Shown in pieces: positions 23,180 to 36,077 of a stretch of 64,000 nt of DNA (the first letter of the stretch is position 1; each line of letters opens with the position of its first letter). The notes beneath the pieces were generated by a model. That model saw only the letters and a list, made by a program, of their open reading frames with translations. It did no database searches and was not told the origin of the DNA. Made by a program: the position numbers and the translations under genes. The stretch comes from Thuidium tamariscinum. Its lineage: Eukaryota; Streptophyta; Bryopsida; Hypnales; Thuidiaceae. The stretch lies in NCBI GenBank assembly GCA_947034885.2, contig OX344749.2, positions 50,745,682-50,809,681 on the forward strand, in the 5' to 3' direction.

Positions 23180-24058
23180 CCCTTTAAGGACCAATCGACC
23201 ACTTTTGGGTTGATTTTTGCACTCTTGGTCTAATATTGTTCAAAATATAGTTAATCACAAAAATCTCAAAGGGTAACACAATTAGAGTGTCTTCATGCAC
23301 TTCAAACAAAACCAATTTCAAGGAAATTGAAGCATTAATGCATTATCTATGAGGTTGCAAACTCAAATGGCCTGAAACCTAAAATGAGAAGTGTTCAACA
23401 AAAATAAATAAAAATATCAACCTATTTGTGAGATTTTTTTGTATCTTGATGTCTTGACAAGGCATAAGTGTTGCTTTGAAATCTCATGAATGCCCAAGGT
23501 AAACTTATGCATTGAAATTTATGTAGCTCAAATTCTAAAAGGTCATTCAAGTCATTGATTTTTGAGGATTAAGGGAAACAACTCAAATTCCAACAAGGCT
23601 CTAAAAGCAAATATGATTTAGAGGTACATTTTGCTTTCTTCAATGTACCAAATCTGCACATTTTAGAAGGGTATTGCTTTTGATGATTATAAATGACCAT
23701 TTTTTGTGAACTTTAAAATTCATAACTAATTTCAAAAAGCTTCAAAAAATATGAAACGACTTGGGTTAGATGCCTATTCTACTTACCTCTTGAGAAAAAC
23801 TTACTAAAAAATATTTAAAGATGTTCCACATCCCCAAAATTCAATTCTAACCCTTAAAGGTTGATTTATGGACCTTCTATTTTATTTATAGCAATTTGTA
23901 CCATTGGATGAGTTAAATTTTTTTCTTAGGTTGAAGAATCTCCCTTATGGAAACACATTATATGGTTTAATCTAAGATTGCATCCTTAGAGTGACCACAA
24001 AATTCACTTTCTTGAAGAACTATGCCTGCCCTCCAAATCAAGCATGGTCCTTCAAGGG
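23180..24058. mobile_element. TTAA-flanked MITE, family J
   Basis: 879 bp between TTAA at 23176-23179 and 24059-24062. Ends CCCTTTAAGGACCA and TGGTCCTTCAAGGG are almost perfect inverted repeats. A decayed family C element is nested at about 23596-23884. The interior is otherwise not shared with the other TTAA elements. Confidence 0.68.
23596..23884 (+). mobile_element. Decayed family C element nested in the TTAA element
   Basis: Starts AGGCTCTAAAAGC and carries the family block GAAACGACTTGGGTTAGATG followed by CCTATTC, ending near TTATGGACCTTCTATTTTA. Collinear with 29503-29829 but without clean ends. Confidence 0.55.
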
Positions 24059-24062
24059 TTAA

Positions 24063-26630
24063 TCCCTTGAGGAACAAGAAGACACAATGTGCCCACATCA
24101 ATAGCAAATTCTTAATAGGGTGAAATAAATCTCAATGTTTTGTAAAGAAGTTACTCAGAGAGTAACAAGTTGTCATACTTGTTGCATTCTCTTGATTTTT
24201 ATAATTTTAATGTAAGAAGAATTTAAAAGATTTATTAAGAATATAGTATAATAGAAAAAGGGAAAAAATAAAATCTATTTTTGACAAAGAAAATAGTAGG
24301 GATAGAAAAAAAAAACATTTGTAAACATTTCTAGTTTATACCAAATTAGATTTGGAGATTTTTTTCAAATTTTTATTTTTAGCAGTTTCAAAAATACAAG
24401 GTACAATGTGGTGTAATAAAGAACAAAAGATAATTAGGATGATTCCAAAATTTTAGAAGATGTTTCAAACAATGTGCTAATAATGCCAATTATTTAATTT
24501 CAAAAATTGACCCATCAATAAATTTTTAAATTTTTGGTAGAATCCAATTTGATCAGCTTTGACTTTCTACATCTTCTATTTGAAAATGTGTACACATTTA
24601 GAGAGTCTTTGTATTTTTTATATTTTTAAATCAAAAAATATTTGACTAATATTCCAATTTATTTTTGGAAGAAGGATAAAATGAGCATATTTATCTTTTA
24701 AAAAGAAATTCTTCCCAAGAAACTATCAAAATCTTTTTTTCTTTGCTTATAAAGTTGATCATACAAAATTGTAATAATCTAAGAATTTAATGGTCAACAC
24801 TTTTGAATATTAATTTTATGTATACTAGACAAAAGCAATCTTTCTTTTTGTTAGGTTCAAAATATAGATTTCAAGCTCACTATGTGCAAAAATATCAAAG
24901 TGAGACAATTCATTGGAAAATTTCCATAACAAAAAGTTGATGGATCATAGGAATGTAATGAAATTTAACCATCTATTGCATTCCGAACAATATTGAGAGT
25001 AATATGAGGTTTGAAAAATTAAAATGGAATAAAAAATGATTATTAAAGCGTAATAAGTATAGTAGTTCAATGTTATAGCCCTTTCAAATTTTTTTAATAA
25101 TTATGCATAAAAAAATTAATGAATATCTCAAAAATGAATACTTTGATGTTTAAAATATAAAAAACTATACACAAGATTAAAAATAAATGAACATGATGGA
25201 GATTTTTAATAAACGTGATAGAGTGTTTTTTTATAAATGAGTAGAAATGAGAGTAAGAGGCTTCTATGCACCCATTGGAAGGACATGATTTTTTCTATTT
25301 TTAGCTGTGCATTGGACTATAGATGTAGGTATAATATCAAGAAATGATCTTAAAAGATAATATCTAGATTCATTTAAAATTTTGAGTTCTCAAAAGTCAT
25401 AAAAAATGGAAAATCTAAGTAAGTCAACCTAGGAAAATAATTTTTTTGTACAATAAATGATTTTTGAAAATATAAAAAGTACATATCATATTTAATTTAC
25501 ATGGTAAAAATCATCTTTATATTAATTGCATTTTCTTTTGAGTGAGGTACTCATTCCAAACTATTTTTCTAATTGTGTAAGTAAATTTTCCATTGATTCA
25601 ATTTTTATTATAGAATACTTAACGTCATAGCTTAGTTTTAGAATCTTTGTAAAGAAAAAATAGTTCAAAATTAAAATCTTTTGGTTTATTCACGGTTATA
25701 CAAATGTGAATTTAGCTTCAAAAAGGCTAAGGGTAGTCAAGATTTCCAAAATTGTAAAGATGCATTCTCGGATGCATTCTAAAATGCAATTTAGAGTAAT
25801 AATTTCATAATAAATTTCAATCAAAAGTTGTAAAATATGATTCATTGTTCATGTTGATGAATTTAAATCTATTGCTTCAGTTGCAAATATTTCTCAATTA
25901 AATTTGAAAAAACAATTAAAATTTCCTTCTAAAATTAATTGAAGATTGAAAATTTGTGTTTTTTGCAAGGATTTTTGTCTTTAAAACTCAATTCACTAAT
26001 TAGTATTGCAATTTTATAAGATTGTTTGTTTACTTAATGAGGTCAATTGTGAGGGTTCATTTTAGGTGATAAAACACACTTGTGCCCTTTTGCATTGTAA
26101 CATATTTCTAAAAGAAACTCTAAGAAGTTTTGCTTTACATGCAAATGTTAGAGAAGTAATACAAAAAAATATGAAAGTTCAAATGAATGATCTAACTTGT
26201 GTTCTTGAGATATGTGTGAGATTGCAAGTTTAGCCATTGTTTGAAATTTGAATGTTTAAGCACTTAAGTTGAAATATCATGTTATTTGAAGAGAAATGAT
26301 TGGAATTATGAATATTTAACTTCTTGTTCACTTTTGCTACATTTTAAGTTTGAAATGGTCACATCATTATTGCATGTTTTAAAGTAGTATCAAAACTAAA
26401 GAACAAAAAGAAATATGGATCTTGGTATTGCTTAGACACATTCAAAATTCAAACCTTTATTAATTTTGATTTTCTAACCTTACATGACTAAGAAACATTG
26501 AGTGTTTAAGCCCTTTAGAACTAGACATTCAAAATTTTATCACAAAAAGAAGACAAACTCATCCCAAGCACATGAAAATGTGCTAAACCATCATTCTTCA
26601 ATAATTTTTGAAGATTCTTGTGTTAGTTCT
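24063..26630. other. AT-rich intergenic, no supported gene
   Basis: Very AT-rich stretch with no open frame of note, no recognised repeat family and no RNA gene seen. It may contain strongly decayed elements that cannot be told from background by eye. Confidence 0.45.
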
Positions 26631-26634
26631 TTAA

Positions 26635-27624
26635 TCTTGAAACGCCGGGCCTATGACCACTAGTTTCAGGTTGCACTGTCTGCCACTCAATTTGTTACCA
26701 TTTTGTAACCAGATGTGTATGGAAATTTTTATTTTTATTTTTCAGAGATGAAACTAAACGTCCTTTGTACTTCACAGAAATTTCAGATATTTTTTAGAAA
26801 AATTGTATTTTATGAAATTTTTTGAAGAAAAATTGAAGAAAAATTGATAGAAAATAGAAAATAATTTCAAAAAATCTGAAAATTTCACCATATGTGAACA
26901 ATACAATGGAAATCATCATGGTGTAAACTAATTTGCTGTAAGGTAGGTACACCCAAAAGCGCCACTTATTCATACTGAGCCTAGTTCTTGCTATTAATTA
27001 GTTCAAATTCTTATGTAGTCTTGTTGGCAAGTGAAAGCATGTTCCAACGCACCAAAGAACACAAGATTTGGATATCGTATGCAAAAGTTATTAACAGTCA
27101 AAGGAAAGCGCCATCTACAGTATGTGAACATGACTGATTTCCGAAATGTATGTGCACTGTAGATGGCGCTTTTAGGAACAGGGCGCTTTTGGGTGTACCC
27201 ACCTTATACATCTATAATTAGAATGTAGTGGACATTAAAAATACAGCCAAAGTTCAAACTGCAATAAAATATTCAATTTTACGAATTTTTCCAGAATTTC
27301 AATTAGAAAAGAAACTAGAGCAGAGGACCTCCATTTCATTAGTTGGGCTCAAATTCAGAAAATGTCGTTTTCAAGAAGAAATTTCAGATTTACTCAATTT
27401 CTCAAAATACACTAAAATGATAAATTTTGCCATCCGTTTTTTTTAATTACTTTTCAACCATATGAAAAAAAACATCAATTACACTAAGAATTCAGTTGGA
27501 CACTCTTTGTAACTCAACATGAAAGGTCATTGAAAAAAATGGATGAAAAACTATTGTTTAGGCCTTTTGGTGGCTTGGAGAAGTCATCCAAAAGCCACGA
27601 AATGGCTTTGCCGGCACTTAGGGG
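26635..27624 (+). mobile_element. TTAA-flanked MITE, family B copy 2, with nested MITE
   Basis: Between TTAA at 26631-26634 and 27625-27628. Starts TCTTGAAACGCCGGGCC; the right end complement CCCCTAAGTGCCGG pairs with it. Without the nested 264-bp TA-MITE (26941-27204 plus TA) it is about the size of the 1293 copy and closely similar to it. The small frame at 27228-27446 is conserved with 1621-1839 only because the repeat is conserved. Confidence 0.75.
26941..27204. mobile_element. TA-flanked MITE, family 1 copy B, nested
   Basis: 264 bp starting AGGTAGGTACACCC and ending GGGTGTACCCACCT, with TA at 26939-26940 and 27205-27206. The same site is unoccupied in the copy at 1293-2019 (GCCGTATACATC near 1592), so excision in silico gives GCTGTATACATC. 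Highly similar to 1012-1284 with a short internal deletion. Confidence 0.9.
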
Positions 27625-27628
27625 TTAA

Positions 27629-29344
27629 CATTTGTACAATGTAGATTCTAAAAACTTTGATTTGTAAATGTTCTATTATTCAAAGTATACTGGTAAGTCT
27701 AGATTGAGGAATAACTTTTTTCAATTAAAAAAATGACCCTATTAATAATGACTTGAAGAAAAAAAGCAAAATAAAAATATTTTAAAATCAATATATTTAG
27801 AATAAAAAATTTTGAACTTAATGATAACAATAAAAAATATTCAATCTACAATCAACTTTAGAAGAAATTTCAATTTCTAGTTGCAAATTTTATTGAAAAT
27901 TATGGATTAGTCTATAAGTTGATATAACTGTATGAAAATTATCTATGGATCATAATATATATGCAATCACTATTTAAGAGTCATCATTGAATTATCTTGT
28001 AAATTATCCTTCTAAGTCACATTTTATAATAAATCTTTATGATTTTGGAAATCTTGGCTACCCCACTCATGGTCGTTAAGGGGATTAAGGTTTTAGAATG
28101 ATTACATAAATTAGTAGATGCATGGCCCAAACACTTATACAACATGTTAAGTCTCAACCTCTAGCCAAAAGTCACCATACCACAAAAATTGTTTTTAGGA
28201 AATGGAATTTCAATCAAATTTTGGTTTCTTGTCACCATATTTTTCCATTCATTCCAAGTATTATTCATTCATCTACTCCAACACCATCTCTTTCTGCCAA
28301 TTTTTTTCATTTTTAATAAAAACATGAATGAAATCACCAAATTTGGATGAAAAAGTGCATGAACATGATTGAAAAGTGTTTTTTGATCTGAAAAATGGAT
28401 GGACGGATGTAGAAATACAATGGTTCACCAAATTTTAAGTGATCACCATCCTAGCACTTTCTCAAAAACTAAAAAAAAGGCCGGTGATGCCACCACACAT
28501 TAGGGACATGGTCATGAACAAAATCAATTGTCCACACATTGTATCCAAGCCCAACCAAATTAAAAGTACCGAAAATATAAAGTCTTTGCACTCTATGACT
28601 TCTTTGTGCACCTAATAACTAGGACCTTTTTTTCATATTTGAAGAAGTGCCACAGTGGCGACATAAAATGTTATAGTAGTGTTCCAAATTACAACATTCA
28701 TCCACTTATTGGATGTATAGTAAGGTTTTCATCCACAATCAAGTGATTTCACCTAATATTTTCTAAAATTTTAATGTTGTCTAGCGATTTCATCTAAGTT
28801 TTTTTGCATTTTTTGTAGTGTCTTTTTAGCCAAATTATTTTTTCTGGTGTGAAGCCAAAAAAAAGCCCTGCAAATAACCCCAGTCAAATGAGAGTGAAAT
28901 CAATGGTCTCTCCCACCAATTTGCCAACGAACAAACTTGCAGTTGTTCAGTTTGAGACAAGAGCAGCCGGCCATTGCCGTTGAACCGAAAACTTTGAACC
29001 AAAAATTGGCAACAATGGAAGTTGGGATAACCCCCCCAAAGCAGATACCATAAAGGATGAAATTCCAACTATTATTATTATGGTGCGACCGGAACAATAC
29101 CCAACAATATATATTTTTTTAAGGTAGATCCCTTTGTTTGCTTCTCCTGTTATCAAGCCAGAATATGATCCACTCAGCCGGGGCTGGGGGGGCCTCGCAT
29201 TGTGAGCAAAAACGAGGGTCGTGGAATATCCAGCCCATTATTATTTCAATCATATCCACTGTGCAAATACAAAAGGATGGAGCCCAACAACTAGATGTCA
29301 AAAAGTTGGTGAAGGTGCAAATCAAAAGCTGGGAAAAATGAGTC
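27629..29344. other. Intergenic; AT-rich, then a non-repetitive GC-richer part
   Basis: 27.6-28.85 kb is AT-rich, with 28640-28810 resembling 2840-3000. 28850-29340 has balanced composition and small frames on both strands without recognised motifs. No gene could be supported. Confidence 0.4.
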
Positions 29345-29347
29345 TAA

Positions 29348-29845
29348 GGGCTACTTCACACTTGGCCGTCCAAGTCGAGAGGCCATGGATTTCTACCAAT
29401 CAGATTTTAATAACCATGATTACCACCAATCAGATTTTAGAAACCATGATTTCCACTAATCAGATTTGAGAAAACCACAGCCTCTGGACTTGAATGGCCA
29501 TAAGGGAGAAGGCTCTTAAATGAAGCAGGTTCTAAAATGGTGCCCTACCCTAAATGTACAATATTTGTACATGTTGCTTATTCATAACCTTCAGACACTG
29601 TACTGACACTGTACATTTTAGCTAGGGCACCATTTTAGAGCCCTATGTCCTTTCAACTTCAAAATTTGATAACTAATTCTTGAAAGCTCCAAAAAATATG
29701 AAACGACTTGGGTTAGATGCCTATTCAAGCTGTCTTTTAAGAAAATTCTCTAAAAAATATTTCAGGATGTTTGACCTGCCCAAAATTTTGTTCCAGCCCT
29801 TACATGGTTAGTTTATGGACCTCCTCCCTTAGTGTGAAGTGGCCC
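29348..29845. mobile_element. Harbinger-like MITE, copy 2, interrupted
   Basis: Starts GGGCTACTTCACACTTGGCC and ends GTGTGAAGTGGCCC, with TAA at 29345-29347 and 29846-29848. Same ends and CCAATCAGATTT core as 67-180; that core is repeated about three times here (29396-29470). A family C element is inserted at a TA near the right end (29503-29829). Confidence 0.78.
29503..29829 (+). mobile_element. TA-flanked element, family C, nested copy
   Basis: 327 bp starting AGGGAGAAGGCTC and ending GACCTCCTCCCT, TA at 29501-29502 and 29830-29831. The empty site exists in the element at 67-180 (GCCATAGTGTGAA), proving insertion at TA. Almost the same length as 10174-10499. Inner hairpin of GGTGCCCTA and TAGGGCACC. 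Confidence 0.88.
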
Positions 29846-30054
29846 TAAGAAAGATGGTAAGGTAAGGCAAGGCAGTTGCTTCTGCAGTTGAGAAAGCTCA
29901 TGTTCCATCGCTTGGGGGGTGCCATTAGTATAAATTTATTTTTTTTAATACGAGATTTGATTCCATTGGCACCGGAAAACGTGGAGAAGGACAACCGAAG
30001 GAGGAGTTGAGATACTTTCACAAGGGAGTGGTGATCAGTTTAACTTAATTTATG

Positions 30055-30392
30055 AGGTAGGAGGTCAATAACGAGGTCCATTAAGCACCCATCTAATAGC
30101 TGAAACTGATTTTGGGGAGGTGAAACTTCTTGAATTGTTTTTTTTGTAATTTTTTTTGAAAGAAAAGTGGAATTGGCATCTAACCTAGGTTGTTTTGTAT
30201 TTTTTGGAGCTCTGTGGAATTAGTTATGAATTTTTGAAGTTGAAATGGCACGGCCTTTGAAACCACCCACCACCTCAAATGTACATTGTTTGTACATTCC
30301 TATGAAGATGAAAAAGAAACATGTATAGACAATGTACATTCGGGAAGGTGGGCATTTTTAGGACTTGAGTGGTTATTGAGCCTCTTACTATA
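30055..30392 (-). mobile_element. Family C element, diverged copy
   Basis: Starts near AGGTAGGAGGTCAATAACG and ends near GGTTATTGAGCCTCTTACT. Carries the GGCATCTAACCTAGGTTG block in reverse orientation to 29503-29829 and a central hairpin of TGTACATT and AATGTACA motifs. Flanking TA not clean. Confidence 0.55.
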
Positions 30393-30868
30393 ATCCCCTT
30401 CTTGTCCCCACTAAAAAACTCATAATTGGAAATTTATGGTAGGAGCACCCATTAAAATCACATTGTCTTAATGGCTATGCCCAATATTTGTACCCATATA
30501 AATGCATGTGGGATTTGAGAACAGGTTTCGTAGAGGATGTAATGTAATTAGCTACACTGTCATTGATTAAAATGATTAGGTGGATGGGGGTCCACTTTTG
30601 AATGCTTGTGGGTTTATAAACATGTTTAGTAGACTCTGTAATGGGCATCTTCTACAAAAAAGTTTACAATTATGGCTATTTTCCAATTAAAACTATGACT
30701 ATGACTTCGACTGCATGCTTGCCAATGAATCTCTATAATTGCTCCTATCAATACTTTTCCTTTCATCTTCTTTATTAAATTTCATTTTATTCTCACTTGA
30801 GCAATCTCTCTCGATGATCCAAAAGCCTTAAATCCACTATAATGTGGTGTTGCCACCTTGTTGAACAT
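30393..30868. other. AT-rich intergenic
   Basis: No gene or named repeat seen. Confidence 0.4.
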
Positions 30869-31016
30869 ACCACTAAATTGCTCTATTTATTGATTTTGAT
30901 TGTCGAGCAAGTGATGTCAAATTCAAATCACTACTTGATCAATTGATTTGAAAAATTCCACATCACTTACTCAACAATGATCAAAATCATTTAATGGAGC
31001 TTGTGGTTTTAGTGGT
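30869..31016. repeat. Hairpin element of about 148 bp
   Basis: ACCACTAAA at 30869 pairs with TTTAGTGGT ending at 31016. Inner arms GATTTTGATTGT and ACAATGATCAAAATC, then AAGTGATGT and ACATCACTT, also pair. Non-coding; probably a small MITE of unknown family. Confidence 0.6.
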
Positions 31017-31668
31017 CCATGCATAGTTTTCAATTTGGAAGTTTCAAAATGGAATGGAGAAAGAATAGAGAGGAAAAGTGGATTCTATTTGTTGGCTCTT
31101 GTTTAAAAGAAAGAAGCTTGGCATTGATAATAGCTACCGTCACAAAGCTATCTTATTTGAAAAGTGAGATCTAGTGCTAAATGTTCTCACCAAGTGTTAG
31201 CTCAATGTAAAATTGGATTTGCAACCTCAAAATTTATCTAAAGGTTCAAACCACTTCAATATCTCATTTATCTATACCTACAAATTCCAACTATTTAAAC
31301 AAAAAATTAGACACTATATGTGGTAATAGTTATGTATAATATTTCATTTTCTAATGTGATAGAAGGGTCTTTTTCAAAAGAATTAATGTGAATGTCCCAT
31401 TGTTGCACCTAATTGTGACCCCTTTCTAAAACCAGTTTTAAGACATTTTCACCTAAAATGCACAACCTCTATTCATGAGAGTCTAGGTTTACTTTTGAGT
31501 ATACACATTTTCACCACTTCAAAAATTCATGATTTATTTATATAGTATAATACATATATATAAGAAGATAATCTAGAATATGCTTTGACTTCCAACAAGA
31601 TCCAAGAACAAATTAACCAATTTAATAATAGAAACACTACGCAATTAGTTTTCTTGGTATTCATTTGG
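31017..31668. other. AT-rich intergenic
   Basis: No gene or named repeat seen. Confidence 0.4.
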
Positions 31669-32403
31669 AGGGTGATTGCAAGAAAGACCGGTACTATTTT
31701 ACGTCACACTTTGAATGATGGAGTTGTTATCGATTATAACTTTTAAATTATGAACCATATTAACTTACAAATTTTGACTAAAGATGTCTGATATGACAAC
31801 AATCAATTTCCTTATTTTTCAAAAAATTCAAAAATCATTTTATAATTAAATTTCAATTAAGCTAATTTGTCACACTTTGCAGTTTAGGGGTTTTTAGTAC
31901 TGGAGAGCATCCAAAATTAATGATCTAAAGCTGAAATTTCTGTGGCCTATTTCCATACTAGGTAGGCATGTTTCTACCAAAGGAAATCTCAAAAATCATT
32001 ATTCTCTTTCCTCTACATGTGCGTGAACAGGCCTCCCTTACGCGCATACTTTTGAACATTTAAGATGGTTTTGAGATCATTATTTTGGTGAAATCTCTTC
32101 ATCATAAAGTTCTCCCCAATTGACAATTTTTAGTTTTTTTTAAAATTCTTTTTCCTATTTTTTACAAATTAAAATGTCAAAATACCCATTTTCATGAAAA
32201 TTTGCACTTTTCTAGTTCTCCTACTTAGAGAATTTTTCTACACTTTTCCTTCCTAGGGTACCTTCTTCTTAGAGGTATATACATAAAACATATTTTTTAC
32301 ATTTTTTAAAAATTGTTTTTCTAATTATACAGTACTCCCGAAAATTTCAGCAGTACTGTGGAAAACGCTACATAAATCGGTCGGTCTTTCTTGCAATGAC
32401 CCT
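31669..32403. mobile_element. GCAAGAAA-ended element, copy 2 (asymmetric form)
   Basis: 735 bp starting AGGGTGATTGCAAGAAAGACC and ending GGTCTTTCTTGCAATGACCCT, giving inverted ends of about 22 bp. The interior is collinear with 4564-5274 throughout. It is not palindromic apart from the ends. No open frame. Confidence 0.75.
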
Positions 32404-35400
32404 AGATGTAGTTACCATTAATTTTTTGGTTTATTTAGAACTGTGTAGAAAGCTATGTTCAATAGATTAATGTCCACTTTAACCTCCTTAGGCACACATG
32501 AAACATACAAAATATGGATGGATATCTATGAATTCATTCAAAAATGGATGCATTTATCCACAAATGAAAGATAATGTTCCAACTTCCAAGCATTTGTAGT
32601 CATTTAGCAATTTCATCCACCCCAAAGGAAAGACATTATGGTTCAATGAATAATCTCAAATTTTACTGTCTTAGTTTGGGAGCAAATTATTGCTTCAAAA
32701 AATTTCACCTATTTGAAATTGTTTTTCTTTTAGACTATTAGTTATTTGATTGCTTCTAAATCAAAACTAAAACTCTACAAAAGAAAAAATTTATCCAATA
32801 AATAATGAAAATTGCACTTATTTATCTATGAATTTTATAGCTTTTAAGCAACCTACTTTGATTATAAGCCTTAGCTTGTCCTTCTAAGGTGTAGAAATTT
32901 TTTTTAAAAGTGAATGAGAGCTTCATTGTTCTCCACACTTCTAGTAGGGATTGAATAAAGATTTCAAGATTGTTTCTAGATATAGAGATTGTAGCAACAA
33001 AAAAATTACAAAAATATCATACCAAAATGATTGTCGTCAAAAATGGCTTTGAAGAATGGCATTGAAGAACATTATAAACCTCTCTTTGTTGAAATGTTTC
33101 TACTTATGTATCTTGAGCAAGGATATAGAAAGCTATATTTGTGGCATACTTTATCACAAAGAGACAATACACAAATTTGTTGTAATCCATTTGATATGCC
33201 TTTTTATGGTTAGGCAATAAGTTTTAAAAGCCTAATCTCTATGTTAAGAGTTAACAACCTTGTATTTAGAATCAAAGTCATAGATGGATGTACATGGCCG
33301 GTATGCACTTTCAAATCTACATTTTCTTTGTCTATGTCAATGAATTTCGGACATCCATTAAAACAAAAAGAGAATCCTATTGTGCAATTTTGCAATTTGG
33401 TAGTCATGAAAAAAATTAAATCAAAGTTACTAAGCATAAATAGCAGTTTATATTTTGACTCACCTACATTTCTAAGGTGTATTCTAGAGACCCCTTCAAA
33501 AGAGTGATAAATCTTCTACTGATGTTGAAATTCATTTTGATTAGAAAATGTAGGGGTTACAATGTAATTGTTGTAATGGACTTTAAATTGAAGTTGATTT
33601 TGAGCTTGACTTGTATAGAATCTTTTTAGTAAGCACTAGAGAATTGAAGAGCCTTCTTGAGACTTTTTACAAATTTGGTCATGCCCTTTGTGACTGAACA
33701 TGTACGTTCAAAATTTTGCATATTATTTTTGGGATGCATAAGGCTTTGCTTCATGCCATTTCAACAATTATTGTAAAATTCTTTTAATTATCATTCAATT
33801 TTGGCATTTAAGTAAATTTCTTTCAAAACATTAATTTATTTCTCTACTTTATTGCATATATTAATGCTTTTGTCAAAAACCTTTGCTTCGTTCTATTTTG
33901 ATTAATTCTTTTAAGACCTAAAGGTAATTTTTTTGAAATTTTATGAATTTCACTCCATTTTCATTCTTTTTAGATTCAAGATGTCAAGTTGTTCTTTTAA
34001 GACTTTAATATATGTGTGAAAACTTCTATTTGTTGAATTCTTGGCAACCGAAAACATATCCTATGCGTCATACTTGATTTGTCAATACAAGAAAATTAAA
34101 ATTAAAATATCATCATAATTCTCGTAGGCTCCTGTAGCTTGCAATCATATGGCATCTCCTTATGTCACAATTCAATACAGTACAAAAATAAAAACTTATT
34201 AGATTAATTTCTCAAAAATCTTAAATAATTTGTGAAGATGAAAGCATTGATAGTTAGATGTGTCCATTTGTTCACAAGAACAAAAATTAAAATTCAATGT
34301 ATGCCCACAAAAATGTTTCAACATATGTATGAAAGTTTTAAGTGGTGCAAGAGTATCTACTAAAGTAAAACAATCCATTGTGGTCAAATAACCCATAGTG
34401 GACACCCAATGACTCCATGATGTTTTTTGAAGCTACAATCAATGTCTAACTTGATACCAATGGAGTAATTAGTGACCTCATTATAAACACCCTACTTTTT
34501 CTTTTCTTTTTATTGTAAATCATTGTAGGAAGTGACATTTCATGGCCTTCCACATTAGAAAATATTGTGGTTTCTTTAGGTGATTGAGATGAGCATATTG
34601 AACACAAATTTTGTTGGTTATGGCATAGCCTACTAACTTTGGGGGGCAGGTTACTTCAAAAATTTATAACAAATTCAAACTTTGTCTAAAAAATATAATT
34701 TCAATTGCTCTCTCTATTTCTCACACTTGTCTTTATGAAGGACATTTTTTGGGAAAATTTCAGCAATGGCATCAAGGCAAACTCCAAATTCTAACTACAA
34801 TAAGTTGTTTTACCTTTTAATAAATGCATAGCATAGCAAGCACCAGCCCCTAGTATTAATGGTAGCATTTGTGACATTAGAGAGGGAGTTATGATTTTAG
34901 TAGTAAGATGATGCTAGCCTTGCAACAACCAACAGTTTTGGGAATGGTTTCAAGAAAAGACTTGAAATAGCCTTTTGGAGGCTTCAAATCTCCCCTAATG
35001 ATTAGATTTTTTTGAATTTGAAGTTCTTTTAAAGATATTCTACAAAATTTTCACATATTATCTTTTTCATCCACCTTGATTTTTTCATCTTTCTAAATTA
35101 GAGATTGCATTATTTACAATTGCATATTTACCTTCAAGTCTTTTTATTTACATTAAATCCATTATATCTTCAAAGGTTTGGAATGTTTAAGTATATGAAT
35201 ACATTACTCTCTTCTTTTTTTGAAATGATGTTTCATTATTTTATAATAAAATAAAATAAAAATTATTGTTTATTTTGATTTACATGTAGAAGTTTTTGAT
35301 ATTTTTTTTTATCATGGTTACATTTTCTTACTCTTTTATTTTCCTTCCCTCTTCCTATGTACTATGTATTTTGTATAAACATATCTTAGATCTTCAATAT

Positions 35401-36077
35401 TCAATTATTAATTATTGGATAATCAAGATGATATGAAAAGGTATATAATGATATGATCTATTGCATCCATCATTTTTTAGAATAATAAATATATCTCTTC
35501 AGTTAAAATGAATTGATAAAATATGAACCGGCAACTCAAGTAATTGATTTCAATGATTTGTAAAATCTAATATTATAACAAAAAACTTTGAAAAATCTCA
35601 ATATTAAATTTTTTAATTTAGATTTTTTTTCTAAAAGTTTTTTTTATTAATTAGAATAAAAAATTTGGGCATAATTTGATGCAAATAGTAATATTTGGAA
35701 CCTGAAAGAAATTTATTTAAATCCCCAAGTTTCATTAAATAAATAGAAAAGCCCAAATTCTATTCGATAATAATAATAATTTTCTAATTTTATTCCAATT
35801 TTCAATTTAAAAATATTAATATGATTCAGAAATGAAATATTCATATTGATTGAGGTTATTGGTGTCTTTGATGTTTTGATATAAATTGAGAATGTTTCAT
35901 TTTGTATTTCTAAGAAAAAATTTCATCAAGATTTACTTCTTGTAAGTTCAATTTTACTGGTAATTTTAGGTGATTTTATGTAAAAAAATGATTTCAATAA
36001 AAAGTGATGCATTTTATATTTTATTTTTTTTGAATAAAAATTGAATTAAATGTGAACAAATGGAAGATGCGTGAACT
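32404..36077. other. AT-rich intergenic upstream of the trihelix gene
   Basis: No supported gene in 3.7 kb. Small frames at 33031-33213 and 33241-33507 lie close together in + orientation, but carry no recognisable motif and no convincing splice link. The last kilobase before 36078 is extremely AT-rich and would contain the promoter of the next gene; no distinct box can be singled out. Confidence 0.45.

Noticed and set aside
33031-33507. Two adjacent + frames of 60 and 88 codons
   Set aside because: No family resemblance and no splice pair that joins them convincingly.
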